Below, one piece after another: positions 7,853-15,900 of a stretch of DNA of 64,000 bases. Source of the stretch: UBA2136 sp047635695 (GTDB lineage Bacteria > Pseudomonadota > Alphaproteobacteria > UBA2136). Both the position numbers and the translations under genes were made by a program. Positions within the stretch are counted from its first letter, which is position 1; the number at the start of each line of letters is the position of its first letter. The notes under the pieces were generated by a model. The model made no database searches, had not been told where the DNA came from, and saw nothing but the letters and a program-made list of their open reading frames with translations. The DNA lies in NCBI GenBank assembly GCA_047635695.1, contig JBLILN010000007.1:1-64000 (forward strand), written 5' to 3'.

Positions 7853-8908
7853 ATGCAGTTTTTAATATCTATTTGTTTTGGTATGCTCTGCGCTTGGGCT
7901 TTAAAAAGTCATACATCTCCTTCAGGGTTAGGTTATTGGCGTCTTGTTGCAGGTGCTTTGGCAGGGGCTTTCCCTCATTTAGACGTTGTTTTAAACCTAT
8001 TTGGTAGTAACGTTGCCCTTGGCTATAGTGGCAGCATTTTTTGGTCGTTAGTACTCACGCCGATTTACACAAACTTCATTGCCTTTATACTTGCATTTGT
8101 TAGTGGCAAAGACTGGAAGAAATTTGTCCCCGTTACCACGGGTGCTTTATTATTGACTATTTTACTCGCTATGTTGACGTCCAAAGGTATTCAACCCTTC
8201 GCACCGTTTTCCCATGTTAATGTTGCGCTTGGCCTCGTGTTCCCATTTGACTTGACCATTATGGGCATGAGTGTTTTAGCTATTTCTTGTGGTTTCTTAT
8301 TACCTAGCTGGAAACGTGATATCGCACGCCTCACTTTAATACTGGTTGTGGGATATGTGGTTGTTTTGGGAACTTTTTATATTAAAGCCTATAGCTTTGC
8401 CGGTAATTATGCCGAAGCTTTTAGCTTAGAAGTGGAAAATATCCACGTTATTCCGCAGCCTATATCTTCTTTCAATTGGCGTTTGATTATTGAAACCAAA
8501 GATCAGCGTTACCATGACACCATGGTGAACCTTTTCCGTAAAAGTGAAGTGTCGCTTAATGGTGAAGACAGCCGTATTAGCCGTATTGACAGCCTCTATA
8601 AACCGATGGACCAAGCTGTTTGGCGTGTTTATCGCCGCTATGGTCATAAAAACAAAGCCTTTTCAAAGTCGGCTTGGCTTTCCATGTATAAGTCGAGTGA
8701 CCAATTTAAGTGGTTGTCTCGTTTCTGGGTAGCGCAAAATGTTATTAGCTACAATGGTAATACCTGTGCAAGGTTTGTTGACTTGCGTCGTGAAGGCTCT
8801 CGCCGTGCGCAAGAAGCCGTCTTTATGATCTGTAAGGAAAATGAAGGAGCGACATTATATCGCTCCGATAGTCGTGGCCGTTACGCTTTGTTAGAAATGA
8901 TATACTGA
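7853..8908 (+). CDS. YdjM-like inner membrane protein
   Basis: A 351-residue protein whose N-terminal 200 residues hold about five membrane helices and whose C-terminal 150 residues are soluble. The segment GALAGAFPHLDVVLN (about 34-48) matches the start of the YdjM/metal-dependent hydrolase membrane family (PF04307). The next family motif, normally HRGxTHS, reads GYSGSIFWSL here, so the usual histidines are missing and hydrolase activity is doubtful. The C-terminal part fits the soluble domain seen in longer members. The last 28 bp are also coding on the other strand for the convergent hydrolase. The role is unknown. Confidence 0.65.
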   Translation: MQFLISICFGMLCAWALKSHTSPSGLGYWRLVAGALAGAFPHLDVVLNLFGSNVALGYSGSIFWSLVLTPIYTNFIAFILAFVSGKDWKKFVPVTTGALLLTILLAMLTSKGIQPFAPFSHVNVALGLVFPFDLTIMGMSVLAISCGFLLPSWKRDIARLTLILVVGYVVVLGTFYIKAYSFAGNYAEAFSLEVENIHVIPQPISSFNWRLIIETKDQRYHDTMVNLFRKSEVSLNGEDSRISRIDSLYKPMDQAVWRVYRRYGHKNKAFSKSAWLSMYKSSDQFKWLSRFWVAQNVISYNGNTCARFVDLRREGSRRAQEAVFMICKENEGATLYRSDSRGRYALLEMIY

Positions 8909-9519
8909 CAAAGGCGTTTACCTAATTCTTCTTGATGGTTGCTGTAGAAGTGGTCAGCACCTTCAACTTTACTGTAGTGTAGTTTTGTTTCTTTTTGTCT
9001 TGCTGTCTTTTTCAACATTGTTTCAATGTCTTCATAAGGCGTAATTTCGTCGTTGGTACCCACAAGGAACATACCGCTTGTTGGGCAAGGTGAAATAAAT
9101 GAATGGTCATAATTTCCAGCTGGTGTTGAAACCGCAATGAAGTTGTGAATATCAGGGCGACGCATAAGGAACTGGAGCATAACCCATGAACCGAATGAAA
9201 AACCAGAAACCCAAATTTTCTTTGCATGTGGGTGTTGTGCGTGTAACCAGTCAAGAGCGGCACTTGCGTCGTTAATTTCACCAACGCCATTGTCGAAAAC
9301 ACCTTCAGACTTACCAACACCACGGAAGTTAAAACGTAAAACGCTAAAACCACAACGTGCAAATGATTCAAACATACGGTAAGTCACTTTGTTGTTCATG
9401 GTACCACCATGCTGTGGGTGAGGGTGCATCACTAAAGCGATGGGTGCGTTTGGTTCAGCCGCTTGGAAATATTTTCCTTCTATGCGACCTTCTGGGCCTT
9501 GAAAAGTAATGTCTGGCAT
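8881..9519 (-). CDS. Alpha/beta hydrolase (COG2945-like)
   Basis: A 212-residue soluble hydrolase with a complete catalytic triad: nucleophile Ser108 in GFSFGS, Asp157 in GTNDEITP and His190 in GADHFY. The oxyanion region is HPHPQHGGT (32-40), and FNFRGVGKSEG (64-73) is typical of the short alpha/beta hydrolases grouped as COG2945. The natural substrate is not known; esterase activity is plausible. The gene is convergent with the YdjM-like gene and the two overlap by 28 coding bases, which leaves no room for a terminator between them. A 690-bp stretch without annotated proteins lies upstream. Confidence 0.85.
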   Translation of the reverse strand: MPDITFQGPEGRIEGKYFQAAEPNAPIALVMHPHPQHGGTMNNKVTYRMFESFARCGFSVLRFNFRGVGKSEGVFDNGVGEINDASAALDWLHAQHPHAKKIWVSGFSFGSWVMLQFLMRRPDIHNFIAVSTPAGNYDHSFISPCPTSGMFLVGTNDEITPYEDIETMLKKTARQKETKLHYSKVEGADHFYSNHQEELGKRLCQYIISNKA

Positions 9520-10003
9520 GGGGTGTTGTTCCTAAATCTAGATTGTTTTAAAGAAGCACACCATACAAAACTTTCATAAAAAAAGCAAATTTATTCTGTA
9601 AACCCCTGTTTTATATAAAGTTATCATGGTTTTGTTAAACAGATTTCTACAGAATGTAAAGCTATATACTTATACTTTAAAACAAGCATAACTTTTATTC
9701 TTTCATAAATCGTACTTAGCTGCGGTGCTTTCTCTGTACTCCCGAAAGTGAAGACCCTCTATTTATCACAAATCGCAAAAAGTTTCTTTTCGGGCCTTTC
9801 TATCATGATATGAAACGCCACCTCCTTGATAAAGGTTTTAAGTTGACCCTAGACCAAATAATTTAAAGAGCGCTTATGAATGTATAGGTATTACAATAGT
9901 TAAAGAACTGCCAAAATAAAATTAGGATCTCTTTCATACTAAACTTTGAATAAATTACACAATTGTACAAAATAGTCACATATTATTATGTGGCTATTTT
10001 TTT
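9520..10003 (+). ncRNA. Possible small RNA ending at an orphan terminator
   Basis: This stretch has no convincing protein gene. On plus it ends in a strong Rho-independent terminator (stem 9972-9982 with 9987-9997, one G-U pair, then eight T) that belongs to no visible gene. Upstream, CCCGAAA (9744-9750) can pair with TTTCGGG near 9787-9793, and ACCTCCTT (9820-9827) equals the anti-Shine-Dalgarno sequence of 16S rRNA, a motif exposed in several known alphaproteobacterial small RNAs. A weak open frame without a start codon runs to a TAA at 9864-9866 and could be a decayed gene. The 5-prime end is unknown, so the start given is only the limit of the gap. Confidence 0.35.
9972..10003 (+). terminator. 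Orphan Rho-independent terminator
   Basis: An 11-bp stem (ATAGTCACATA with TATGTGGCTAT) and a four-base loop are followed by an eight-T run. The nearest upstream gene is on the opposite strand, so the transcript it ends is not an annotated mRNA. Confidence 0.75.
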
Positions 10004-10209
10004 CTGTACATCGTTGATTTTATGTGTGATATTCGCCTCAAATCACTTTTAAACACCTGTTTTTGCAGTAAATATATACTGTTAGTTGTAATAAAAATAC
10101 ACATTTACCACTTCTGGGGAATTTAAAAGTTAGAAAAAAATGTTTATACTATAGTTACTATGAACATAAAAAATTGTAATTTTAATTTAAACGGCGGCTT
10201 GGAGTTGTT

Positions 10210-10608
10210 ATGACAACAGTAGAAATAGACACAAAGGCAATTGATGCATCAGTTGGTATTCAGCTTAAATCTAGACGTAAAGAGCTAAAGCTCTCTCAAA
10301 CACAATTGGGCGAAATTTTGGGTATTACCTACCAACAAATCCAAAAGTATGAATCAGGCGCTAATAAAGTAAGCCCCGGCCGTTTGGTACATCTATCCAA
10401 GGCACTCGGCATGTCATTATCTTATTTCTTTGAAGGTGTTGAAGGTGCAGTTGATACATCAAAATTAAAACCGCACGACTCAAGTAAGCCGATGCTACTT
10501 AACCCCGAAAAGGTAAATCTTTTAAAGGCGTACGATACACTTACGCCCGACTTTCGAAAAAAGGTTTATGAATTTATAACAGCCCTTTCGGGCAAAATTC
10601 ATCACTAA
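10210..10608 (+). CDS. XRE-family transcriptional regulator
   Basis: A 132-residue regulator with an N-terminal Cro/C1 helix-turn-helix (about 17-72): IQLKSRRKELKLSQTQLGE leads into ITYQQIQKYESGANKVSPGRL. The C-terminal LLNPEKVNLLKAYDTLTP matches a common alphaproteobacterial group of short XRE regulators. The ATG has GGAG 6 bases upstream. A TATACT-like -10 lies about 55 bp before the start. The 80-bp tandem repeat begins 12 bp after its stop, so its transcript, if not terminated, would run into the repeats. Target genes are unknown. Confidence 0.85.
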   Translation: MTTVEIDTKAIDASVGIQLKSRRKELKLSQTQLGEILGITYQQIQKYESGANKVSPGRLVHLSKALGMSLSYFFEGVEGAVDTSKLKPHDSSKPMLLNPEKVNLLKAYDTLTPDFRKKVYEFITALSGKIHH

Positions 10609-10619
10609 ATCGAGCTTTA

Positions 10620-10795
10620 TATAATTGAACATCACCCTCGTGTAGTTAAGTCTACACGTCGTGCTTGTTAAATCATCTATAGCCCGATTGCATCTCGTGT
10701 ATAATTGAACATCACCCGCGTGTAGTTAAGTCTACACGTTGTGCTTGTTAAATCATCTATAGCCCAATTACACATCGTGTATAATTGAATATCTA
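10620..10795. repeat. 80-bp tandem repeat, 2.2 copies, each with TATAAT and a hairpin
   Basis: Two full 80-bp units (10620-10699 and 10700-10779) differ at about six positions, and a third starts at 10780 and decays after about 15 bp. Each unit begins with a perfect TATAAT and contains the hairpin CGTGTAG-TTAAGT-CTACACG (first copy 10639-10658). There are no T-runs after the hairpin. The array fills the gap between the XRE gene and tig. It could be tandem promoters, tandem small transcripts or binding sites. Confidence 0.85.
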
Positions 10796-10962
10796 TCCTC
10801 TATCGTAAAGCCAATATATGCAGTTTCATGAATCATGTGGAGCCTTATATCTAATTAACATACTGTTACTTTCAGCTTTTACTGGACAAATAGTTCGTTT
10901 AGATGTTAGATAGTGTCAACATTTTGTTATTGAATTTAATTTGAAAATAGGCAAAGAAAAAT

Positions 10963-12285
10963 ATGCAAGTTTCTCTAGAAAATACCGGCGAATTAGGCCG
11001 TAAAATGAATATTACTGTTCCAGCTTCTGATATTGACCGTATGGCATCAGAACGCCTTGAGCAAATCGCAACAACCGTTAAAATGCCGGGCTTCCGCCCA
11101 GGTAAAGTACCGATGGACGTTGTTAAACGTAACCACGGTGAACGTGTGATGAGTGAAATCACAGAGCGTATTATCAGTGAATCTCTTTCAAAAGCGATGA
11201 CTAAAGAAAATATCCGCCCTGCAGGTCAACCAGCAATGGACCCAGCTTCAGGTATGCCTGAAGAAGGTAAAGACTACGCTTACAGCGTTACTTTTGACAT
11301 TTACCCTGAAATTAAGCCATCTAAGGTAACAGGTCTTAAATTGACAAAAGAAGTTGCTGAAGCTGACGATAAAATGGTTGAAGAGCTTCTTGGCCGCCTT
11401 GGTCAAGCACGTCAATCATTCGCTAAAAAAGACGGTAAAGCCACAACGGGCGACCGTGTGACAATGAACGCTGAAGGCTTCATTAAAGGCGAAAAAGAAG
11501 GTTTTGAAGGCGGTAAGCTCGAAAACTTCCAAGTTATTCTTGGTTCTGGTCAACTTATCCCAGGTTTCGAAACGGGTCTTGAAGGCGTTAAAGCTGAAGA
11601 GAAGAAAGACGTTATCGTTACTTTCCCTAAAGACTATCATTCAAAAGACTTGGCTGGTAAAGAGTCTATCTTCAAATGTGAAATTGTACGCATTGAAGAA
11701 GCTGAAGCAATTAAGTTTGACGATAAATTCGCAAGCATGTTCGGTGAAAAAACAATGGACGCACTTAATGCTAAAGTGCACGAGCAACTTAAGACAGACC
11801 TTGAGAATGCAAGCCACCAACGCATGAAACGTGAACTTTTTGATATTCTAGAAAAAGAAAACGACTTTCCACTTCCTGAAACAGTTGTAGAAGCTGAGTT
11901 TAATGCTGTATGGCAAGCCCAACTTGCAGACCTACAAAAACGTGGTCTGACAGTTGAATCACTTGGTAAAGGTGAAGACGAAGCGAAAGTAGAATTCCGT
12001 TCATTGGCTGCACGCCGTGTGCGTCTTGGTCTTCTATTGGCTGAACTTGGTAAAGAGAATGACATTAAAGTTGAAAAAGCTGATATTGACGCTGAAATCG
12101 ACACAATGGCAGCTCGTAACCCAGGCATGGAAGCGCAAGTTAAAGAATACTACGCTGACCCACAACGCCAAAATGAAATTGTTGGCCCACTTTTTGAGAA
12201 AAAAGTAACTGACTGGATCATCGAAAACGCTAAAGTAACTGAGAAGAAAATTGAAGCTCAGGAACTAGTTAAAGAACTTGGATAA
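10963..12285 (+). CDS. tig: Trigger factor, ribosome-associated chaperone
   Basis: A 440-residue chaperone that binds L23 at the ribosome exit tunnel and folds nascent chains. The N-terminal ribosome-binding domain carries the signature GFRPGKVP (44-51). The central FKBP-type peptidyl-prolyl isomerase domain is at about 160-240 (GDRVTMNAEGF, then LGSGQLIPGFETGL). The C-terminal helical substrate arms complete the usual length. No strong Shine-Dalgarno precedes the ATG. In many bacteria tig is followed by clpP-clpX-lon; here it has its own terminator and that operon is absent. The 80-bp tandem repeats lie upstream and may influence its expression. Confidence 0.97.
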   Translation: MQVSLENTGELGRKMNITVPASDIDRMASERLEQIATTVKMPGFRPGKVPMDVVKRNHGERVMSEITERIISESLSKAMTKENIRPAGQPAMDPASGMPEEGKDYAYSVTFDIYPEIKPSKVTGLKLTKEVAEADDKMVEELLGRLGQARQSFAKKDGKATTGDRVTMNAEGFIKGEKEGFEGGKLENFQVILGSGQLIPGFETGLEGVKAEEKKDVIVTFPKDYHSKDLAGKESIFKCEIVRIEEAEAIKFDDKFASMFGEKTMDALNAKVHEQLKTDLENASHQRMKRELFDILEKENDFPLPETVVEAEFNAVWQAQLADLQKRGLTVESLGKGEDEAKVEFRSLAARRVRLGLLLAELGKENDIKVEKADIDAEIDTMAARNPGMEAQVKEYYADPQRQNEIVGPLFEKKVTDWIIENAKVTEKKIEAQELVKELG

Positions 12286-12303
12286 GTTCTTTGTTCTTAA
12301 AAG

Positions 12304-12329
12304 GCCGTCCATATGGGCGGCTTTTTTTT
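12304..12329 (+). terminator. Terminator of tig
   Basis: Stem GCCGTCC/GGGCGGC with ATAT loop, followed by eight T. Confidence 0.9.
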
Positions 12330-12389
12330 ATGGGTTTGAATTCAATCGAACGCTAATTAATTTCTTTACAAGCTCATGTACACTCTAGA

Positions 12390-12698
12390 ATGGTATGTTT
12401 TACACACATCTCTTTTAGTAAGTCATTTATCATTTTGATTGATTCTCAAATTGTGGGGGGTCTATTAGCTCTGCTAATTGTATTTTCTATGATTAGTAAG
12501 GCAGTAATTATTGTTGTTACGATAGTTGGTGCATTTGCACTTGACGCTTTAGGCTTTATAAGTGAATGGTTTGATCGTAATCTTATAGCTACAGCACAAA
12601 TATCAGGGTTTGTTTTAGGTGGATGGTTGGCAGTAAAAGCATGCAAACGAATTGTTCTTGGTAAGGTGAATAAACCTGAACGCATTGAGATTAAATAA
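12390..12698 (+). CDS. Small membrane protein of unknown function
   Basis: A 102-residue frame with two or three hydrophobic segments (about 20-36, 38-56 and 66-82) and a basic C-terminal tail (VNKPERIEIK). It is not recognised as a known family. The start is uncertain: the ATG at 12390 has no Shine-Dalgarno, and the first 18 residues look less protein-like than the rest, so translation may begin at the GTG or ATG around 12453-12490. It lies between the tig terminator and its own strong terminator at 12702, which supports it being a real transcript. Confidence 0.55.
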   Translation: MVCFTHISFSKSFIILIDSQIVGGLLALLIVFSMISKAVIIVVTIVGAFALDALGFISEWFDRNLIATAQISGFVLGGWLAVKACKRIVLGKVNKPERIEIK

Positions 12699-12701
12699 GT
12701 A

Positions 12702-12730
12702 TAAAAAAGCCTCCCGATTGGGAGGCTTTT
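12702..12730. terminator. Bidirectional terminator
   Basis: Stem GCCTCCC (12709-12715) with GGGAGGC (12720-12726), A-run before and T-run after. Read on minus it may also end the grxD transcript. Confidence 0.85.
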
Positions 12731-12793
12731 GGAAAATTTGCTACCGAGTAATGTGAATTATAAAATCATAACTCCCGTGGGCCAACTCGGGTG

Positions 12794-12811
12794 AAGCGTC
12801 GCATGCTTTTA
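12794..12811 (-). repeat. Stop-codon-linked palindrome, grxD copy
   Basis: On minus, immediately after the grxD TAA, AAGCAT-GCG-ACGCTT forms a stem with one wobble pair. The flanking bases (CACCCGA...GGCCC) match the same element after dnaB and the aldolase gene. Confidence 0.6.
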
Positions 12812-13120
12812 GGCAGCTGCAGCAGTTTGTAGCTCACCGCTTTCAAACATTTCACAGATAATGTCACATCCGCCGATGAATTCACCTTTGATGTAAAGCT
12901 GTGGAATGGTTGGCCAGTCGCTGTACACTTTAATGCCTTCACGTAATTCGCCATCTTCAAGAATGTTGATGTCTTTGTACTTGATGTTGAGGTGTGCCAA
13001 AATTTGAGCCACACGTGCGCTAAAACCACACTGAGGGAAATCGGCATTTCCTTTCATAAAAAGGACAATGTCATTGCCGTTTACAAGTTCATCAATTTTA
13101 GTTTTCAATTCTGGAGTCAT
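12809..13120 (-). CDS. grxD: Monothiol glutaredoxin, Grx4/GrxD family
   Basis: A 103-residue monothiol glutaredoxin with the defining CGFS active site at 31-34. This class carries or transfers [2Fe-2S] clusters with glutathione and forms complexes with BolA proteins. Lys23, the TIPQLYIKGEFIGG segment (about 71-84) and the CDI motif needed for glutathione binding are present. It is about 145 bp downstream of bolA on the same strand, the usual partnership, with a copy of the dispersed repeat in between. The C-terminus ends in an alanine run, and the stop codon is joined to the palindromic element. Confidence 0.95.
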   Translation of the reverse strand: MTPELKTKIDELVNGNDIVLFMKGNADFPQCGFSARVAQILAHLNIKYKDINILEDGELREGIKVYSDWPTIPQLYIKGEFIGGCDIICEMFESGELQTAAAA

Positions 13121-13181
13121 TTGCTTTGTCTTTCTATTGGTTGGGAAGGGTTGCTAAACGTCATTATTTATTGCTTTGTTG

Positions 13182-13261
13182 AATGTCATTGCCTAAGTAG
13201 CAACGTCTATTCATCGCATTAAAAAATTATATTTGTTTATCACCCTTTCTATGGTGCATCT
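13182..13261. repeat. Dispersed intergenic repeat, copy A
   Basis: An 80-bp copy, from AATGTCATTGCCT to GGTGCATCT, that aligns along its length with copy B at 49025-49105. It fills the bolA-grxD gap. Confidence 0.65.
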
Positions 13262-13265
13262 TCAT

Positions 13266-13514
13266 TTAGCTTTTTTGGCTATTTTCGGATACTGTCATGG
13301 TTGTAATTTGTAAGGCGTGTAACGGGCCACTAAAAGCGTCACCAAGGGCGCTATACACCATGCGGTGGCGGGCAAGGCGGTTTTTACCTTCAAAGTCATC
13401 GCTAATAATAAGGGCGCCAAGGTGTACGCCGTCATTCATAGGGTCGAGTATTTTAACGTCAGCCTTTGGAAAAGCGTTTTCGATCATCGTTTGAATTTCT
13501 GGAATTGTTAACAT
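13266..13514 (-). CDS. bolA: BolA-family protein
   Basis: An 82-residue BolA/IbaG-type protein. BolA proteins bind monothiol glutaredoxins and help Fe-S delivery or act as small regulators. The family core is visible: KILDPMNDGVHLGALIISDDFEGKN, then RLARHRMVYSALG, with a conserved His for cluster binding in the RHRMVY segment. The ATG at 13514 is chosen because AGGAAA (13521-13526) lies 6 bases upstream; that site overlaps the stop of the upstream MBL gene, which implies translational coupling. grxD follows downstream. Confidence 0.9.
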   Translation of the reverse strand: MLTIPEIQTMIENAFPKADVKILDPMNDGVHLGALIISDDFEGKNRLARHRMVYSALGDAFSGPLHALQITTMTVSENSQKS

Positions 13515-13524
13515 GTTTATTTTC

Positions 13525-14298
13525 CTATTTGTAAGGGTATTCAAGTGGTGGTGCTGGATTGTTTTGTGTCGCAACGACCATATCTATATTTGTCATGTTT
13601 AAGGCTGCAAGGCAAATTCTTTTCGCTTTTTCTTTGCAGTTATTTTCTTCACTTAAGTGCATAAGGTGTACTTTTTTAAGGCTTGGCGCTAGTGTTTTAA
13701 GCAGAGCAGCGGTTTGCTCATTGGAAAGATGACCTTGGTTGCCCATAACACGTTTTTTAAGGCTATAAGGGTATGGGCCTGCTTGTAGCATGTCACGGCA
13801 GTGGTTGGCTTCAATGGCCAGCGCCTTAACGCCTTTTAACATCTTTTCAATGTGCGGTGTTACATGGCCGCAGTCAGTTAAATAACCCATTTTATGGTCT
13901 GGTTCATTTGTTATATGAAAGGTAAAAGCACATGTTTCTCTGGCGTCATGCGGGACAGGGAAGGGCGTGAACGTCAACCCATCAATGTCAAAGGTTGACT
14001 GTAAATTGAAATATCGCACAGGTACTTTCTTAAGGTCGGCAAACCTGGCTGTGCCTTTGGTCATATATGTTGCAATATTATATTTACGGGCAAGAGGCGC
14101 CACACCGCTTATGTGGTCGCCATGTTCGTGGGTGACGATAATAGCGCTGATTTGCGTTGGTTCTATACCTTGTGATTCAAGTGCCTTTTCAAGCGCTTTT
14201 GTGGTGATACCGCAATCAATGAGGGCGTGATTGTTGCCATGCCATGTGAGGAGCGTACAGTTCCCTTTGGATCCGCTAGCTAGTGGCGTTAATTTCAT
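13525..14298 (-). CDS. MBL-fold hydrolase, YycJ/WalJ-like
   Basis: A 257-residue metallo-beta-lactamase-fold protein. The metal motif is THEHGDH (His57, His59, Asp61, His62), with further ligands in the TDCGH and HLSEENN segments. The N-terminal KLTPLASGSKGNCTLL is typical of the YycJ group, proposed DNA exonucleases. The ATG overlaps the radC stop by four bases (ATGA), and bolA follows 10 bp after its end, so it lies in the middle of a tight operon with map and radC. A role in DNA processing next to radC is inferred. Confidence 0.85.
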   Translation of the reverse strand: MKLTPLASGSKGNCTLLTWHGNNHALIDCGITTKALEKALESQGIEPTQISAIIVTHEHGDHISGVAPLARKYNIATYMTKGTARFADLKKVPVRYFNLQSTFDIDGLTFTPFPVPHDARETCAFTFHITNEPDHKMGYLTDCGHVTPHIEKMLKGVKALAIEANHCRDMLQAGPYPYSLKKRVMGNQGHLSNEQTAALLKTLAPSLKKVHLMHLSEENNCKEKAKRICLAALNMTNIDMVVATQNNPAPPLEYPYK

Positions 14299-14978
14299 GA
14301 GACTAACTTCCCACTGTCGGCATAGCTATAATGTTCGCCTTTGCCAATAATAACGTGGTCAATCAGTTTAATATGTAGTGTTCTGGCGGCGGCTTGCATC
14401 TCTGTTGTGACTAGGTCATCGTCGAGTGAAGGTGTCGGGTCACCACTGGGGTGGTTATGGCAAATAACAAGGCTACCAGCACCATGTTTAATGGCTTGCT
14501 TTAAAACTTCTCGTGGATAAACGGCTGATGAATTAACAGACCCTCTAAAAATGCATTCGTCTTTAATGAGGTTGTTTTTACTGTCGAGATAGATAGCGTG
14601 AAATTCTTCATGCGTCAACGAAGATAGTTTCGTGTAAAGGTAGTCAATTAGTTCAAAAGAGCTACCAAGGTTAATGGTTTCTTTGACTTGCTTTTTACTG
14701 TAAGACTGGTTTACACCTGCGGCCAATTTTAAGCTGAAAGCTGTGCGTTCTCCAATGCCTTTGCAGTCAAGTAAGTCTTTGTAGTCCGCGTCGAGTGTTT
14801 TAGCCAATGTGCCAAATGTTTTAATGAGGTCTTTTGCTAAAGGCTTCACGTCTTTTCTGGTAATGCTTTGCATGAGGAGCAGTTCGAGTATTTCGTAATC
14901 GGCAAAGACGTCAACGCCCGCATTTAAAAAGCGGGCTCTTAAGCGTTCTCTATGTCCATTAGCGTGGTCTTCGCTCAT
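14295..14978 (-). CDS. radC: RadC-family protein (JAB/MPN domain)
   Basis: A 227-residue RadC. The N-terminal part is helix-hairpin-helix-like (DLLDCKGIGERTAFSL, about 68-83), followed by a JAB/MPN metallo-domain with the complete JAMM signature: His174, His176 and Asp187 in HNHPSGDPTPSLDD, and a glutamate near 124-125. The name comes from an old DNA-repair phenotype; the true function of RadC proteins remains unclear. It lies 11 bp downstream of map and overlaps the MBL gene by four bases, an arrangement common in alphaproteobacteria. Confidence 0.95.
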   Translation of the reverse strand: MSEDHANGHRERLRARFLNAGVDVFADYEILELLLMQSITRKDVKPLAKDLIKTFGTLAKTLDADYKDLLDCKGIGERTAFSLKLAAGVNQSYSKKQVKETINLGSSFELIDYLYTKLSSLTHEEFHAIYLDSKNNLIKDECIFRGSVNSSAVYPREVLKQAIKHGAGSLVICHNHPSGDPTPSLDDDLVTTEMQAAARTLHIKLIDHVIIGKGEHYSYADSGKLVS

Positions 14979-14989
14979 ATAAAAGTCTC

Positions 14990-15781
14990 TTAAATTTTAT
15001 AAGGAGGGCAGGTGTGCCCAGCGGGTGAAGCTGTTAAAATTTCAATACCTTCGTCAGTAACGGCAATTGTATGTTCAAACTGTGCTGAATTTTTACGGTC
15101 TGTGGTGCGTACTGTCCAGTCGTCGTCCATAAGTTCATTGGCACCAGTACCAATGTTGATCATCGGTTCAACTGTAAATGTGTGGCCTTTACGTAGTTTC
15201 ATGGTGTAGTCTTTGCTGGCAGTTGCATAGTGAACCACCATCGGCTCATCATGAAAAACTTTGCCAATACCGTGACCGCAATATTCACGTACAATACCGT
15301 AACCTTTAGGTGCAATAAAGTCTTCAATAGCGCAACCAATGTCACGCACGTCTGTGCCCGATTTAATGCTGTTGATACCCACCATCATAGCGTTGTAGGT
15401 GTCTTGCACGAGTTTTTTATCGGCGTCAGAAACATTCCCAATAAGGAACATACGCGATGTGTCGCCGTGGAATTTGTCGAGGATAACAGTGACATCAATG
15501 TTAAGCACATCGCCGTCTTTTAAAATGTCATCAGCAGAAGGGATGCCATGACAAACAACGTCATTAAGGCTAGTACAAACAGATTTAGGAAAACCACGGT
15601 AGTTGAGCGGTGCAGAAATAGCACCCGCTTTTTCTGTGAATTCGGCACAAAGGTCATTCAGCTCTAAAGTTGAAACACCGACTTTAACAAATGGGGTGAT
15701 ATAATCTAAAACTTCAGCGGCTAGTTTACCTGCAGCGCGCATTTTTTGTAATTCGATATTGTTTTTTGGCTTCGCCTTCAT
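14990..15781 (-). CDS. map: Methionine aminopeptidase, type I
   Basis: A 263-residue enzyme that removes the N-terminal methionine from new proteins in the cytosol. All five metal ligands and the substrate histidine are in place: His78, Asp96, Asp107, His170, Glu205 and Glu236. There is no N-terminal zinc-finger extension, so it is a class Ia enzyme. AAGGGA lies upstream of the ATG. It is the first gene of the map-radC-MBL-bolA run, with sfsA just upstream on the same strand. Confidence 0.97.
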   Translation of the reverse strand: MKAKPKNNIELQKMRAAGKLAAEVLDYITPFVKVGVSTLELNDLCAEFTEKAGAISAPLNYRGFPKSVCTSLNDVVCHGIPSADDILKDGDVLNIDVTVILDKFHGDTSRMFLIGNVSDADKKLVQDTYNAMMVGINSIKSGTDVRDIGCAIEDFIAPKGYGIVREYCGHGIGKVFHDEPMVVHYATASKDYTMKLRKGHTFTVEPMINIGTGANELMDDDWTVRTTDRKNSAQFEHTIAVTDEGIEILTASPAGHTCPPYKI

Positions 15782-15900
15782 CCTGTAATTCCCTTTTAAG
15801 GTATTAAATTGTTTTATATTAAGCTCAAGTAGTAAGCTGTATTATTTATATAGCGAAACGCATTTTTTTTCAACCAAAACCATTTATTCAATTTAGCTTT

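Noticed and set aside
9722..9866. Short plus-strand open frame ending TAA at 9864-9866
   Set aside because: It has no start codon or Shine-Dalgarno and is too short for a family call; kept only as a remark in the small-RNA entry.
10620..10795. Possible CRISPR array
   Set aside because: The 80-bp units are contiguous without unique spacers, and no cas gene is nearby.
12766..13047. Alternative minus-strand frame over grxD
   Set aside because: It overlaps the clear CGFS glutaredoxin in another frame and has no ribosome binding site or protein character.
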